A stretch of 64,000 nucleotides of DNA, taken from contig DASVDJ010000035.1 in assembly GCA_036381155.1 (NCBI GenBank), positions 62,001 to 126,000 of the forward strand. The letters are read 5' to 3'. Position 1 is the first letter of the stretch. Every line of letters begins with the position of its first letter. Position numbers and translations under genes: made by a program. Below, in pieces: positions 8,498 to 16,711 of this stretch. This DNA comes from JAENWD01 sp036381155 (GTDB lineage Bacteria; Acidobacteriota; Vicinamibacteria; Vicinamibacterales; JAENWD01). Under the pieces are notes generated by a model. It worked only from the letters and a program-made list of their open reading frames with translations. It was not told the DNA's origin and made no database searches.

Positions 8498-8932
8498 TCA
8501 GGCGCGATCGCCGGCTGGCGCGCAGTACTGATCGAAGGCCGCCATCAGCTGCCGCGCGATGGCGTCGGCGGGCTGTCCTTCGATGTGGCGGCGCTCCATC
8601 ATGTAGACGAGCTGACCGTCCCGCAGGAGCGCGATGGACGGCGACGAGGGCGGGTAGCCGGTGAAGTAGGACCGCGCGCGCTCCGTGGCCTCGATGTCCG
8701 CGCCGGCGAACACCGTCGTCAGGTGGTCGGGCCGAACGTCGTGCTCCAGCGCCATGGCCACACCGGGCCGGGCCTTCCCCGCCGCGCAGCCGCAGACCGA
8801 GTTCACCACCACGAGCGTCGTGCCCTGACGCTTCATGGCCTCGTCGACGGCCTCCGGCGTGCGGAGCTCCTCGATCCCCAGGCGCGTCAGTTCCTCACGC
8901 ATCGGTGCGACGAAATACTCTGGATACGGCAC
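8498..8932 (-). CDS. brxA: Bacilliredoxin (BrxA/BrxB, YphP/YqiW family)
   Basis: A 144-residue thioredoxin-fold protein of the bacilliredoxin family, which removes bacillithiol from mixed disulfides on proteins. The catalytic CGC motif is in VVNSVCGCAAGKARPG, and YFTGYPPSSPSIALLRDG is the conserved cis-Pro region. The GTG at 8932 yields the family N-terminus (M)PYPEYFVAP and has an AGGAG ribosome site about 8 nt upstream; the frame extends further upstream but without homology. Its presence suggests that the organism uses bacillithiol or a related thiol. No bacillithiol synthesis genes are in the window. Confidence 0.92.
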   Translation of the reverse strand: MPYPEYFVAPMREELTRLGIEELRTPEAVDEAMKRQGTTLVVVNSVCGCAAGKARPGVAMALEHDVRPDHLTTVFAGADIEATERARSYFTGYPPSSPSIALLRDGQLVYMMERRHIEGQPADAIARQLMAAFDQYCAPAGDRA

Positions 8933-9197
8933 GTCTCTCCTGCTCCTTCCGGGATGACCGGCGCGTCTCACGCGGCCACGGGCGGCCGCGGTGCCGGGCT
9001 CGTCAACCTTCAGGATAGCGTACCGTCCGATCCGGACGTGGCTGACGTCATGCTGGCGCGCCGTGGAGACGATATGATTGTCGGCTGACCTGGTCCTCAC
9101 GGCCGCTCCGGGCCTCCGGACCCCGCGATCTGTGCGCCGCATCCGCTCGAGCGCTGCGGCGGTGCCGGCCCGCCCGGCGCATTCGACCCTGACCGAC

Positions 9198-10379
9198 GTG
9201 CCGACTTACGAGAAGCGATCGATCATCAACGCGCCTGCCTCCGTCCTGTTTGCCTGGCACGCCCGCCCGGGCGCCTTCGAGCGGCTCGCCCCCCCGTGGG
9301 AACACCTGCGCGTGCTGTCGCGCTACGGCGGCATCACCGACGGCAGCCGCGTGACCTTCGAAGTCCGCCGCGGTCCGCTGCGGGCGCGCTGGGAGGCGCT
9401 GCACCGCGACTTCATCGACGGCGTGCAGTTCACCGACGTGCAGGTCTCGGGGCCGTTCCGCCGCTGGGAGCACGTCCACCGGGTCGAGCCCGACGGCAAC
9501 GGCCGGTCCACGCTTATCGACATCGTCGACTACGCGCTGCCGTTCGGGCCGATCGGCGCGCTGGCGGCGGGGATGTTCGGCGATCGCTTCTTCGATCGGC
9601 TCTTCAGCTTCCGGCATCGCCGGATTGCCAGCGACCTCGACCGGCACCTGACCATCGGGCGCGGCCGGCGCCTGCGGCTGGTCCTCACGGGTCGCACGGG
9701 GTGGGTCCTCACCCAGCTGGCGGCGTTCCTCAGCACCGGTGGCCATCTGGTCCACCTCTTCCCCACGCCCGACGGGGTGCCGCACCTTCCCCGTCACGCC
9801 GCATGGGGGCCGAGCGCGGTTCCGGACTTTGCCGCGCTCGAACAGGCCGATGCCGTCATCAACATGGGGCTCGAGGGGCTGGACACCCTGCTCACCGCGC
9901 TCGGCGAACGCGGCAGCCGCGCACGGACGGTCGTCGCCATCCCGACGCTCGCGACGTCGGACGCCGTGCCGATTCCGGCGGCCGACCTCGAGCAGGCCAT
10001 CGCGCGCTCGCCGCGCCGGGTTGTCGTGCTCGCGACGCCGGGTGTGCTCGTCGCCTGGCCGGCCGTGAAGGGCAGCGTCCCGCGTGAGACCGTCAGCCCC
10101 TCCGTCGACGGCTCGTTCCTCGCGCTCGACGACCTGATTGGCGCCGTGTACTACGCCGTGTGCCACGACGCCGTCCGCGGGCTCTACAGCATCGCGCTGC
10201 CGCGCGCCGGCGCGACGGCGGCGGTTCCCGCCGAGGTCGCGCAGTGGGTGCCCGAGCTGCGCGTGCTCCGCCTGCGGAGTCCGGAGATCGACGGCCTGCG
10301 CGCCCTCACGGCCGAAGGCTTCACGCCGCTCAACCCCGACCTGTCGACCGCCGTCCGGGCGGAGATGGGCTGGCCGTGA
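9198..10379 (+). CDS. SRPBCC-domain protein fused to a reduced YfcH/TIGR01777-like epimerase domain
   Basis: A 393-residue two-domain protein. Residues 1-150 form a polyketide-cyclase/SRPBCC ligand-binding domain (YEKRSIINAPASVLFAWH, DYALPFGPIGALAAGMFG). The rest aligns by eye with TIGR01777 epimerases: a weakened nucleotide-binding start (LVLTGRTGWVLTQLAAFL), a DAVINMGLEG strand, FLALDDLIGAVYYAV, and a C-terminal DUF1731-like GFTPLNPDLSTAVRAEMG. The stretch that usually holds the catalytic Tyr-x3-Lys and substrate loop is shortened and I find no YxxxK. It may therefore bind but not convert a substrate. The GTG at 9198 fits the domain start; GTG 9162 is an alternative. The fusion itself is known in several phyla. 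Confidence 0.72.
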   Translation: MPTYEKRSIINAPASVLFAWHARPGAFERLAPPWEHLRVLSRYGGITDGSRVTFEVRRGPLRARWEALHRDFIDGVQFTDVQVSGPFRRWEHVHRVEPDGNGRSTLIDIVDYALPFGPIGALAAGMFGDRFFDRLFSFRHRRIASDLDRHLTIGRGRRLRLVLTGRTGWVLTQLAAFLSTGGHLVHLFPTPDGVPHLPRHAAWGPSAVPDFAALEQADAVINMGLEGLDTLLTALGERGSRARTVVAIPTLATSDAVPIPAADLEQAIARSPRRVVVLATPGVLVAWPAVKGSVPRETVSPSVDGSFLALDDLIGAVYYAVCHDAVRGLYSIALPRAGATAAVPAEVAQWVPELRVLRLRSPEIDGLRALTAEGFTPLNPDLSTAVRAEMGWP

Positions 10380-10449
10380 GCCGCATGCGGCTCCCATAAG
10401 CGCCACGGACGGGCTGCCAGAAGCAGCTCGAATAATCTTCATGCGGTGA

Positions 10450-10455
10450 TAAAGT
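10450..10455 (+). promoter_or_regulatory. Candidate -10 box (TAAAGT) close to the leuC start
   Basis: TAAAGT ends 6 nt before the leuC ATG within a short AT-rich stretch (AATAAT at 10431 is an alternative -10). No Shine-Dalgarno sequence lies between it and the ATG, so leuC may be translated from a leaderless or very short-leader mRNA. Confidence 0.35.
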
Positions 10456-10461
10456 AGCTTT

Positions 10462-11880
10462 ATGGCTCAGACCCTGCTGCAGAAGGTGTGGGACGCGCAC
10501 ACCGTGCGGCGTCTGCCCACCGGCCAGACGCAGCTCTTCATCGGGCTGCACCTCATTCACGAGGTGACGAGCCCGCAGGCGTTCGACATGCTGCGGAGCC
10601 GCGGCTGGCGCGTGGCCTTTCCGCAGCGCACGTTCGCGACGGTGGATCACATCGTCCCGACGATCCGGCGCGAGCGCCCCTTCGCCGACGTCATGGCCGA
10701 GGCGATGATGAGCGCGCTCGAGCGCAACTGCCGCGAGTACGGCATCCCGCTCTACGACCTCGGCAGCGCGAACCAGGGCATCGTCCACGTCATCGGCCCG
10801 CAGCTCGGACTCACCCAGCCGGGCATGACCATCGCCTGCGGCGACAGCCACACGTCCACCCACGGCGCGTTCGGCGCGGTCGCCTTCGGCATCGGGACGT
10901 CGCAGGTGCGCGACGTGCTGGCGTCGCAGTGCCTGGCCATGAACCCGCTCAAGGTGCGGCGTATCGAGGTGACCGGCCGCCTGCGGCCGGGCGTCTACGC
11001 GAAGGACGTCATCCTGGCGATCATCCGGCAGCTGGGCGTCAACGGCGGTGCCGGCTACGCCTACGAGTACGCGGGGCCCGTCGTCGACGCGATGTCGATG
11101 GACGAGCGGATGACGATCTGCAACATGTCCATCGAGGGCGCGGCCCGCGTCGGGTACGTCAATCCCGACGAGACGACGTTCCGCTACCTCGAGGGGCGTC
11201 CGTTCGCGCCGCAGGGAGACGACTTCGCGCGTGCCGTCGAATGGTGGCGCAGCCTCCGCTCCGACCCCGACGCGCCATATGACGACGAGGTGACCATCGA
11301 CGGGTCGGCCCTGGAGCCGACCGTGACGTGGGGCATCAATCCCGGCCAGTCGGTCGGCGTCACCGGCACGTTGCCGGACCCGGCCTCCCTGCCCGCCGAG
11401 GAGCAGGCGAGCGTCGAAGAGGCGCTCGAGTTCATGGGCTTCCGCGCGGGCCAGCGGATCGCGGGCACGAAGATCGACGTGGCTTTCATCGGCTCGTGCA
11501 CGAACAGCCGGCTGTCGGACCTGCGGGAAGCGGCGCGGATCGTCGCGGGCCAGCGGCTCGCGCCGCACGTGCGCGGGCTCGTGGTGCCCGGGTCGGAGGC
11601 CGTGCGGCAGGCGGCGGAGGCCGAGGGGCTGCACGAGATCTTCACCGCCGCCGGGTTCGAATGGCGCGGCGCGGGCTGTTCGATGTGCCTGGCGATGAAC
11701 CCCGACCGCCTGCTGGGGCGGGAGGTGTGTGCCTCGTCGTCGAACCGGAACTTCAAGGGGCGCCAGGGCAGCCCGGTCGGGCGCACGCTGCTGATGTCGC
11801 CGGCCATGGTGGCGGCCGCCGCCATCGCGGGCGAGGTCGTCGACGTGCGCACGCTCCTGCGCGAGGAGGTGACGGCATGA
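10462..11880 (+). CDS. leuC: 3-isopropylmalate dehydratase large subunit
   Basis: LeuC with LeuD isomerises 2-isopropylmalate to 3-isopropylmalate in leucine synthesis. The 472-residue length is standard. Three cysteines for the [4Fe-4S] cluster are present in IGSCTNSR and GAGCSMCLAMNPD, and the N-terminal AQTLLQKVWDAHTV and CGDSHTSTHGAFGA segments are typical. It overlaps leuD by 4 bp (ATGA), so translation is coupled. A possible -10 box stands immediately upstream. Confidence 0.97.
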   Translation: MAQTLLQKVWDAHTVRRLPTGQTQLFIGLHLIHEVTSPQAFDMLRSRGWRVAFPQRTFATVDHIVPTIRRERPFADVMAEAMMSALERNCREYGIPLYDLGSANQGIVHVIGPQLGLTQPGMTIACGDSHTSTHGAFGAVAFGIGTSQVRDVLASQCLAMNPLKVRRIEVTGRLRPGVYAKDVILAIIRQLGVNGGAGYAYEYAGPVVDAMSMDERMTICNMSIEGAARVGYVNPDETTFRYLEGRPFAPQGDDFARAVEWWRSLRSDPDAPYDDEVTIDGSALEPTVTWGINPGQSVGVTGTLPDPASLPAEEQASVEEALEFMGFRAGQRIAGTKIDVAFIGSCTNSRLSDLREAARIVAGQRLAPHVRGLVVPGSEAVRQAAEAEGLHEIFTAAGFEWRGAGCSMCLAMNPDRLLGREVCASSSNRNFKGRQGSPVGRTLLMSPAMVAAAAIAGEVVDVRTLLREEVTA

Positions 11881-12470
11881 GCGCGAGCCGCATCGAACGG
11901 GTGACCGGACGGGCGCTGCCGCTGCGCGGCGACGACATCGACACCGATCGCATCATCCCGGCGCGCTACCTGAAGGCGGTGTCGTTCGAAGGGCTCGAGC
12001 AGCACGTCTTCGCCGACGACCGGAGCGACCCGGCGCACCCGTTCAACCAGCCGCAGTATCAGGGCGCGCGCGTGCTGATCGTCAACCGCAACTTCGGGTG
12101 TGGCAGCTCGCGGGAACACGCGCCCCAGGCACTCCAGCGCTGGGGCATCCAGGCGGTCGTCGGCGAGGGGTTCTCCGAGATCTTCTTCGGCAACAGCGTC
12201 TCGCTGGGACTGCCGTGCCTGACGATCACGCCCGAGGACGCCGACCGCCTTCAGGCCGCTGTCGAAGCCGAACCGTCGCTCGAGGTCGTCGTCGACGTCG
12301 CGGCCCTGACCGTCACGGCCGGGTCGTTGTCGGTGAAGGCATCCATGCCGGCCGCGGCACGCGACGCGCTCGTCTCCGGGCTCTGGGACGGCACGGGCCT
12401 GCTGCTCGCCGACTTCGACCAGGTCCACGCGCTGAGCCAGACACTGCCGTACGTGACCGGCCGCTGGTAG
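11877..12470 (+). CDS. leuD: 3-isopropylmalate dehydratase small subunit
   Basis: LeuD is the swivelling-domain partner of LeuC. The product is 197 residues, with GDDIDTDRIIPARYLK near the N-terminus and the substrate-binding signature NFGCGSSREHAPQAL. The start is the ATG that overlaps the leuC stop in ATGA; the frame is open upstream only inside leuC. A decayed permease gene on the opposite strand and the LysR gene separate it from leuA and leuB. Confidence 0.97.
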   Translation: MSASRIERVTGRALPLRGDDIDTDRIIPARYLKAVSFEGLEQHVFADDRSDPAHPFNQPQYQGARVLIVNRNFGCGSSREHAPQALQRWGIQAVVGEGFSEIFFGNSVSLGLPCLTITPEDADRLQAAVEAEPSLEVVVDVAALTVTAGSLSVKASMPAAARDALVSGLWDGTGLLLADFDQVHALSQTLPYVTGRW

Positions 12471-12519
12471 CGCGGCCGGTCTCTCGCGCACCGATGCACC
12501 GGATCGGCGCGCGTCCCCC

Positions 12520-12684
12520 CTATTCCTGCGACAGCGCGATGACGGGATTCACGCGAGTGGCCCGTCTCGCCGGACCGAAACAGGCGACAAGCGCCGTCAT
12601 CGCGAGCACGCCGAGCGCGATCAGCAGCACGGCCGGCTCGAGCGTGCCGACGCCGCCACGGCGCCTGCGAACCCCACGGCCAGT
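12520..12684 (-). pseudogene. C-terminal remnant of an FtsX/MacB-type (ADOP) ABC transporter permease
   Basis: This short frame on the minus strand has no start codon context and is closed upstream by a stop at 12685. Translated, it gives a hydrophobic helix (AVLLIALGVLAMTALVACF) followed by GPARRATRVNPVIALSQE and a stop. That ending, membrane helix then PARRA-x-R-V-x-P-x-x-ALR/Q-E, is the conserved C-terminus of FtsX-domain permeases, including the duplicated orphan permeases expanded in Acidobacteria. The other several hundred residues are absent, so this is debris of a deleted gene. It explains the otherwise gene-free gap between leuD and lysR. Confidence 0.7.
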
Positions 12685-12708
12685 CTACCCGGCCCGGCCG
12701 CGGCGGGT

Positions 12709-13611
12709 TCAGGCCCGCTCGACGGCACCGTCCGGCGTGTGCTGCTTCGCGATGTGTAGGAACGCCGACGCGGCGTGGCTCATCTCGCCGCTGCGGCGGT
12801 ACACCAGCCGGAGCTGGCGCTGGAGGCGGACCTGCTGGACCTTGACCGCCGCCAGGCTGCCGCGCGCGATCTCGGCCAGCGCGCAGCGCCGCGGGAGCAT
12901 CGCGACCCCGAGCTTCATCTCGACCGCGCGCTTGATCGCCTCGAGGCTGGGCAGCGCGAGCTGGATGTTGATCGGCGCGTGCTTCTGCTCGAACGTCCGG
13001 AGGACGCGCTCGCGCGCGGGCGACGGGTCGTTGTGCGCGATGACCGTCTCGCGGCCGAACTCGGCGAGCGACACCTCCTTGCGGCTGGCCAGCGGATGCT
13101 GCGGGTGCACGAGCATCACGAGGTCGTCGGGGCCGAGCGCGACCGTCATCAGCCCGCGCTCGGCCGGCTGGAACGTGATCACGCCGAAGTCGAGGCTGCC
13201 CTGCGCGACCTCCACCCCCACCTGCCGCGACGGGACGCGCCGCACGTCGACCTGGATCTCGGGGTGGGCGTGGCGGAAGCGGGCGATGAGCGGCAGCAGT
13301 GCGTGGACGGCCGCTTCGTTGGCGCCGATGAGCACCCGGCCGCGACGCAGATCGCGGAGCTCACGGACGGCGGTCTCGGCCTCCTCCGACAGGCGCATCA
13401 GCCGCTGCGCATAGTCGCGCAGCACCCGCCCCGCCTCGGTGAGGGCTCCCTGTTTGGACGACCGGTCGAAGAGCCGCTCCCCCAGTTCGTCCTCGAGCCG
13501 GCGGATGGCCTGGCTGACGGCGGGCTGGGTGCGGTGCAGCTTGGCGGCCGCCCGCGAGAAGCTCCGCTCGGCGGCGACGGTCAGAAAAACCTGGAGCTCG
13601 GACAGTTCCAT
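12709..13611 (-). CDS. LysR-family transcriptional regulator, probable regulator of leuA
   Basis: A 300-residue LysR-type regulator. The N-terminal winged helix-turn-helix starts MELSELQVFLTVAAERSFSR and contains AAAKLHRTQPAVSQAIRRLE (recognition helix about residues 29-40); a linker helix and a periplasmic-binding-protein-like effector domain follow. It is transcribed divergently from leuA across a 130-bp region with the only AT-rich island nearby, the usual arrangement for a LysR protein and its target. A leucine-pathway intermediate as effector is an inference from position (compare LeuO and other divergent LysR-leu pairs). Confidence 0.9.
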   Translation of the reverse strand: MELSELQVFLTVAAERSFSRAAAKLHRTQPAVSQAIRRLEDELGERLFDRSSKQGALTEAGRVLRDYAQRLMRLSEEAETAVRELRDLRRGRVLIGANEAAVHALLPLIARFRHAHPEIQVDVRRVPSRQVGVEVAQGSLDFGVITFQPAERGLMTVALGPDDLVMLVHPQHPLASRKEVSLAEFGRETVIAHNDPSPARERVLRTFEQKHAPINIQLALPSLEAIKRAVEMKLGVAMLPRRCALAEIARGSLAAVKVQQVRLQRQLRLVYRRSGEMSHAASAFLHIAKQHTPDGAVERA

Positions 13612-13654
13612 GCGGCGTTCCCGGGCTGCGGAGGCGTGAACGGCTGCGGACCGG

Positions 13655-13704
13655 CATAATCCGCAGTTATCAAAGGGTAAAAACTATAGACTTGACTGTA
13701 TACT
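13655..13704. promoter_or_regulatory. AT-rich divergent control region between lysR and leuA
   Basis: This 50-bp stretch contains CATAAT (13655), a run TAAAAACTATAG, TTGACT (13692) and TATACT (13699), in contrast to very GC-rich flanks. TATACT is a plausible -10 for leuA, although the hexamer 17 bp upstream is poor. The imperfectly symmetric TATAG-N6-CTGTATA could be a LysR-type T-N11-A operator overlapping the promoter. Confidence 0.45.
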
Positions 13705-13741
13705 GACCGCAACCCCAGAATCGAGGGGGTCCGGAGGACAC

Positions 13742-14980
13742 ATGGGAGTCGACCGCGTCACGATCTTCGACACGACCCTGCGCGATGGCGAACAGGCGCC
13801 GGGGTTCTCGCTGCGCGTTTCCGAGAAGCTGCAGCTGGCGCGGCAGCTCGACGCGCTCGGGGTCGACCTGATCGAAGCGGGCTTCCCGATTGCCTCGGAG
13901 GCGGATGCCGAAGCGGTGTCGCTCATCGCGAGCGAGGTGCGCCGTCCCGTGACGGCGGCGCTCGCCCGCTGCCGCCCGGAGGACGTCGATTGCGCCGGCC
14001 GCGCCCTCGCGCGCGGCGAGCGGGTCCGCATCCACACGTTCATCGCGACGTCGGACCTCCACCTCGAGAAGAAGCTGCACATCACGCGCGAGGCCTGCAT
14101 CGACGCGGCGGTCGCCGCGGTCAGGCAGGCGCGGCAGTACACGGACGACGTCCAGTTCTCCGCCGAAGACGCCACGCGCAGCGACCTCGAGTTCCTCTGT
14201 CGGGTCGTCGAGGCGGTCATCAAGGCCGGCGCGACGACGGTCAATCTGCCCGACACCGTCGGCTACTCGACCCCGGACGAAATCTACGAGTTCTTCCACG
14301 CCATCCTCACCCGCGTTCCCAACTCCGACAAGGCCGTCTTCAGCGCGCACTGCCACGACGATCTCGGGCTGGCGGTCGCCAACACCCTGGCCGCACTGCG
14401 CGCCGGCGCGCGGCAGGTCGAGTGCACGGTCAACGGCATCGGCGAGCGTGCGGGCAACGCGTCGCTCGAGGAGGTCGTGATGGCGACGCGGGTGCGCCAG
14501 GATCGACTGCCCTTCCAGACGGGCATCAACACCCAGCAGATCTACGCGGCGAGCCAGCTCCTCACCCGTCTCACCGGCGAGCCCGTGCAGGCCAACAAGG
14601 CCATCGTCGGGCGCAACGCCTTCGCGCACGAGGCCGGCATCCACCAGGACGGGATGCTGAAGGACCGCCGGACGTACGAGATCATGCGGCCGGAGGACGT
14701 CGGCGTGCCGTCGACGACGCTGGTGCTGGGCAAGCATTCCGGCCGGCATGCCGTCCAGCACCGTGTCAAGGAGCTGGGCCTCGAGATCTCGCGGCTCGAG
14801 CTCGATCGGCTGTACCGCCGGATGGTCGCGCTCGCCGACCAGCAGAAGACGGTCTCCGACGAAGAGCTCATCCGCATGGTCGAGCAGCTCCGCACGGAGG
14901 CCGAACCGGCCGCCGCGCACGCCGGCGGGCCTCGCCACGGGGCCGGAACCGAAGAGGTCGGCTACGGTCACGGCGTCTGA
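13742..14980 (+). CDS. leuA: 2-isopropylmalate synthase lacking the C-terminal regulatory domain
   Basis: LeuA condenses acetyl-CoA with 2-oxoisovalerate, the committed step of leucine synthesis. The TIM-barrel is complete: FDTTLRDGEQAPGFS holds the catalytic Arg and metal-binding Asp, HCHDDLGLAVANT supplies His ligands and NGIGERAGNASLEE the second signature. The subdomain with GIHQDGMLKDRRTYEI is also present. At 412 residues it stops shortly after, whereas leucine-regulated enzymes run to about 510-520 with an R-domain. Only 66 bp separate it from leuB, so that domain is not in another frame. The enzyme may be insensitive to leucine. A GGAGG ribosome site lies 4 nt before the ATG. Confidence 0.9.
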   Translation: MGVDRVTIFDTTLRDGEQAPGFSLRVSEKLQLARQLDALGVDLIEAGFPIASEADAEAVSLIASEVRRPVTAALARCRPEDVDCAGRALARGERVRIHTFIATSDLHLEKKLHITREACIDAAVAAVRQARQYTDDVQFSAEDATRSDLEFLCRVVEAVIKAGATTVNLPDTVGYSTPDEIYEFFHAILTRVPNSDKAVFSAHCHDDLGLAVANTLAALRAGARQVECTVNGIGERAGNASLEEVVMATRVRQDRLPFQTGINTQQIYAASQLLTRLTGEPVQANKAIVGRNAFAHEAGIHQDGMLKDRRTYEIMRPEDVGVPSTTLVLGKHSGRHAVQHRVKELGLEISRLELDRLYRRMVALADQQKTVSDEELIRMVEQLRTEAEPAAAHAGGPRHGAGTEEVGYGHGV

Positions 14981-15046
14981 GCCGGGGCCACCCCGCCCGC
15001 ACACACACCCGCGGCCGGCCCATGCGCCGGCCGCATCCGGATTCCG

Positions 15047-16114
15047 ATGCAGATTGCACTCGCCGTCATCCCCGGGGACGGGGTCGGCCCCGAAGTGATC
15101 GCGGCCGCCTCCGACGTCCTCGACGCGGTCGCCGATCGGTTCGGCCACACCGTCACCCGTGAAACGCTGCTGATGGGCGGCGCGGCCCTTCGCGCCGGCC
15201 GCCCGGCCCTGCCGCCGGAAACGCTCGACGCCTGCCGTCGCGCCGGTGCGACCCTGATGGGCGCGGTCGGCGACCCCGCGTTCGACCACCTGCCGTCGAA
15301 GGAACGTCCCGAAGGCGGGTTGCTCGCGCTGCGGAAGGGGCTCGGCGTCTACGCGAATCTCCGGCCGACGCGCATCTGGCCGGGCCTGGAGTCGGCGGCT
15401 CCCCTGCGCCCCGAGATCGCGGCCGGCGCAGATCTGCTGATCGTCCGCGAGCTGACCGGCGGGCTGTACTTCGGCGAGCCGCGCCAGATCGACCGCGCGG
15501 CCGGTGAGGCCTTCAACACGATGCGCTACACGCGGCCGGAGATCGAGCGGATCGCGCGCGTGGCGTTCGAGGCGGCGCGGCGGCGCCGCCGCCATCTCAC
15601 GTCGGTCGACAAGGCCAACGTGCTCGAGACCTCGCAGCTGTGGCGGGCGGTGGTGGACGAGGTCGCGGCCGGCTATCCCGACGTGACGGTCCAGCACATG
15701 TACGTCGACGCCTGCGCGATGGCGCTGGTGACCAACCCCACGCGGTTCGACGTGATCCTCACCGAGAACCTGTTCGGCGACATCCTTTCCGACGAGGCCG
15801 CGGTGATCGCCGGGTCGATCGGCCTGCTGCCGTCGGCCAGCCTCGGCGACGGCCCGGGGCTGTACGAGCCGGTCCACGGCTCGGCGCCCGACATCGCCGG
15901 CCAGGACCGCGCGAACCCGCTGGGCACGATTGCGTCGCTCGCGATGCTGCTGCGCTACAGCTTCGGGCTCGAGGCCGAAGCGGCGGCCGTGGAGCGCGCG
16001 ATCGAGGCCACGCTGCAGGCCGGCGAGCGCACGGCCGATCTGCCTGGCACGAGCGCGCCGATCGGCTGCCGCGAGATGGGCGCCCGCGTCGCCGCCCGCG
16101 TCCGCGCGTCCTGA
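15047..16114 (+). CDS. leuB: 3-isopropylmalate dehydrogenase
   Basis: LeuB oxidatively decarboxylates 3-isopropylmalate with NAD. The 355-residue product starts MQIALAVIPGDGVGPEVIAA and shows the substrate-binding RELTGGLYFGEPR loop, the metal-binding NLFGDILSDEAAVIAGSIG signature and the NAD-binding GPGLYEPVHGSAPDIAG segment. It is 66 bp downstream of leuA and surely co-transcribed. It completes the leucine set leuCD, leuA, leuB in this window. Confidence 0.97.
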   Translation: MQIALAVIPGDGVGPEVIAAASDVLDAVADRFGHTVTRETLLMGGAALRAGRPALPPETLDACRRAGATLMGAVGDPAFDHLPSKERPEGGLLALRKGLGVYANLRPTRIWPGLESAAPLRPEIAAGADLLIVRELTGGLYFGEPRQIDRAAGEAFNTMRYTRPEIERIARVAFEAARRRRRHLTSVDKANVLETSQLWRAVVDEVAAGYPDVTVQHMYVDACAMALVTNPTRFDVILTENLFGDILSDEAAVIAGSIGLLPSASLGDGPGLYEPVHGSAPDIAGQDRANPLGTIASLAMLLRYSFGLEAEAAAVERAIEATLQAGERTADLPGTSAPIGCREMGARVAARVRAS

Positions 16115-16141
16115 TTCGCCGCGTCGCAATTCCGTACGGGT

Positions 16142-16179
16142 GGTGTCTGACACCGGTACCGGTACGGGTGTCAGACACC
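16142..16179. repeat. REP-like palindromic element downstream of leuB
   Basis: Two 13-mers, GGTGTCTGACACC (16142-16154) and GGTGTCAGACACC (16167-16179), are exact reverse complements of each other, and each is nearly self-complementary. They flank a 12-nt centre built from GGTACC/GGTAC. The two arms can form a 13-bp stem. The layout resembles a REPIN mobilised by a RAYT transposase; no such transposase is in the window and I see no second copy here. It may also terminate leuB transcription. Confidence 0.65.
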
Positions 16180-16344
16180 CGGACCGGCATCGCGCGGAGC
16201 ATGACGGCGAGGCGTCAGCCGGCGTGACGCACTGGCGGGCACTGCCGTGCACATCGCGGCAGGCGCGGCTCTCATCGACCCGGGCATCGGACTTGCGGAC
16301 GTCTCGCCAGGCGGCGCCTGCGCCGCCGGGAGGTGTTCGCACGC

Positions 16345-16695
16345 ATGTCGATCAACCCGCTCCAGACGGCGAGCCCGATCGAGCAGCTCGCGCGCTCGCT
16401 CGTCGATCGCTTCGACGTCAACCGTGACGGCCAGCTGACGACGGACGAGTTCACGACGGTCCTCTCGTCGCTCGCCGACCGTGCGCGTTCGGCGGCGGCC
16501 GGCGTGGCCGGGGCCGAGGGCGCGCGCCCGCAGGATCTCCCGCCCGCGTTCGCCGACGGGCGCAAGGCGCTCGAGCCGCTGCTGGCCGGCAACCTGTCGG
16601 AACCCGCTCTGCAGCACGCGAAGTCGTGGCTGGTCGAGATGGTCCGGCGGTACGCCGACGTGGCCAGCCTGCCGGAGCCTGGCGGCACGCGCTGA
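16345..16695 (+). CDS. Small EF-hand protein
   Basis: A 116-residue protein with one clear EF-hand loop, DVNRDGQLTTDE, near residues 25-36, where Asp, Asn, Asp and the final Glu occupy the calcium-coordinating positions. A second possible helix-rich half (PALQHAKSWLVEMVRRYAD) has no obvious loop. The ATG at 16345 is favoured because a GGGAGG ribosome site lies 11 nt upstream; the in-frame GTG at 16333 overlaps that site. It sits alone between leuB and the tail of the chemotaxis operon, which it meets convergently. Its role is unknown. Confidence 0.65.
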   Translation: MSINPLQTASPIEQLARSLVDRFDVNRDGQLTTDEFTTVLSSLADRARSAAAGVAGAEGARPQDLPPAFADGRKALEPLLAGNLSEPALQHAKSWLVEMVRRYADVASLPEPGGTR

Positions 16696-16711
16696 CGCCG
16701 TTCGGCCCCGC

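Noticed and set aside
9078..9197. Longer N-terminus for the SRPBCC-YfcH protein
   Set aside because: The extra 40 residues are Arg/Pro-rich and without homology; the SRPBCC domain begins at the GTG at 9198.
13670..16342. An 890-codon open frame on the minus strand opposite leuA and leuB
   Set aside because: It lies opposite two complete leucine genes and has the typical composition of a GC-driven antisense frame with no recognisable motif.
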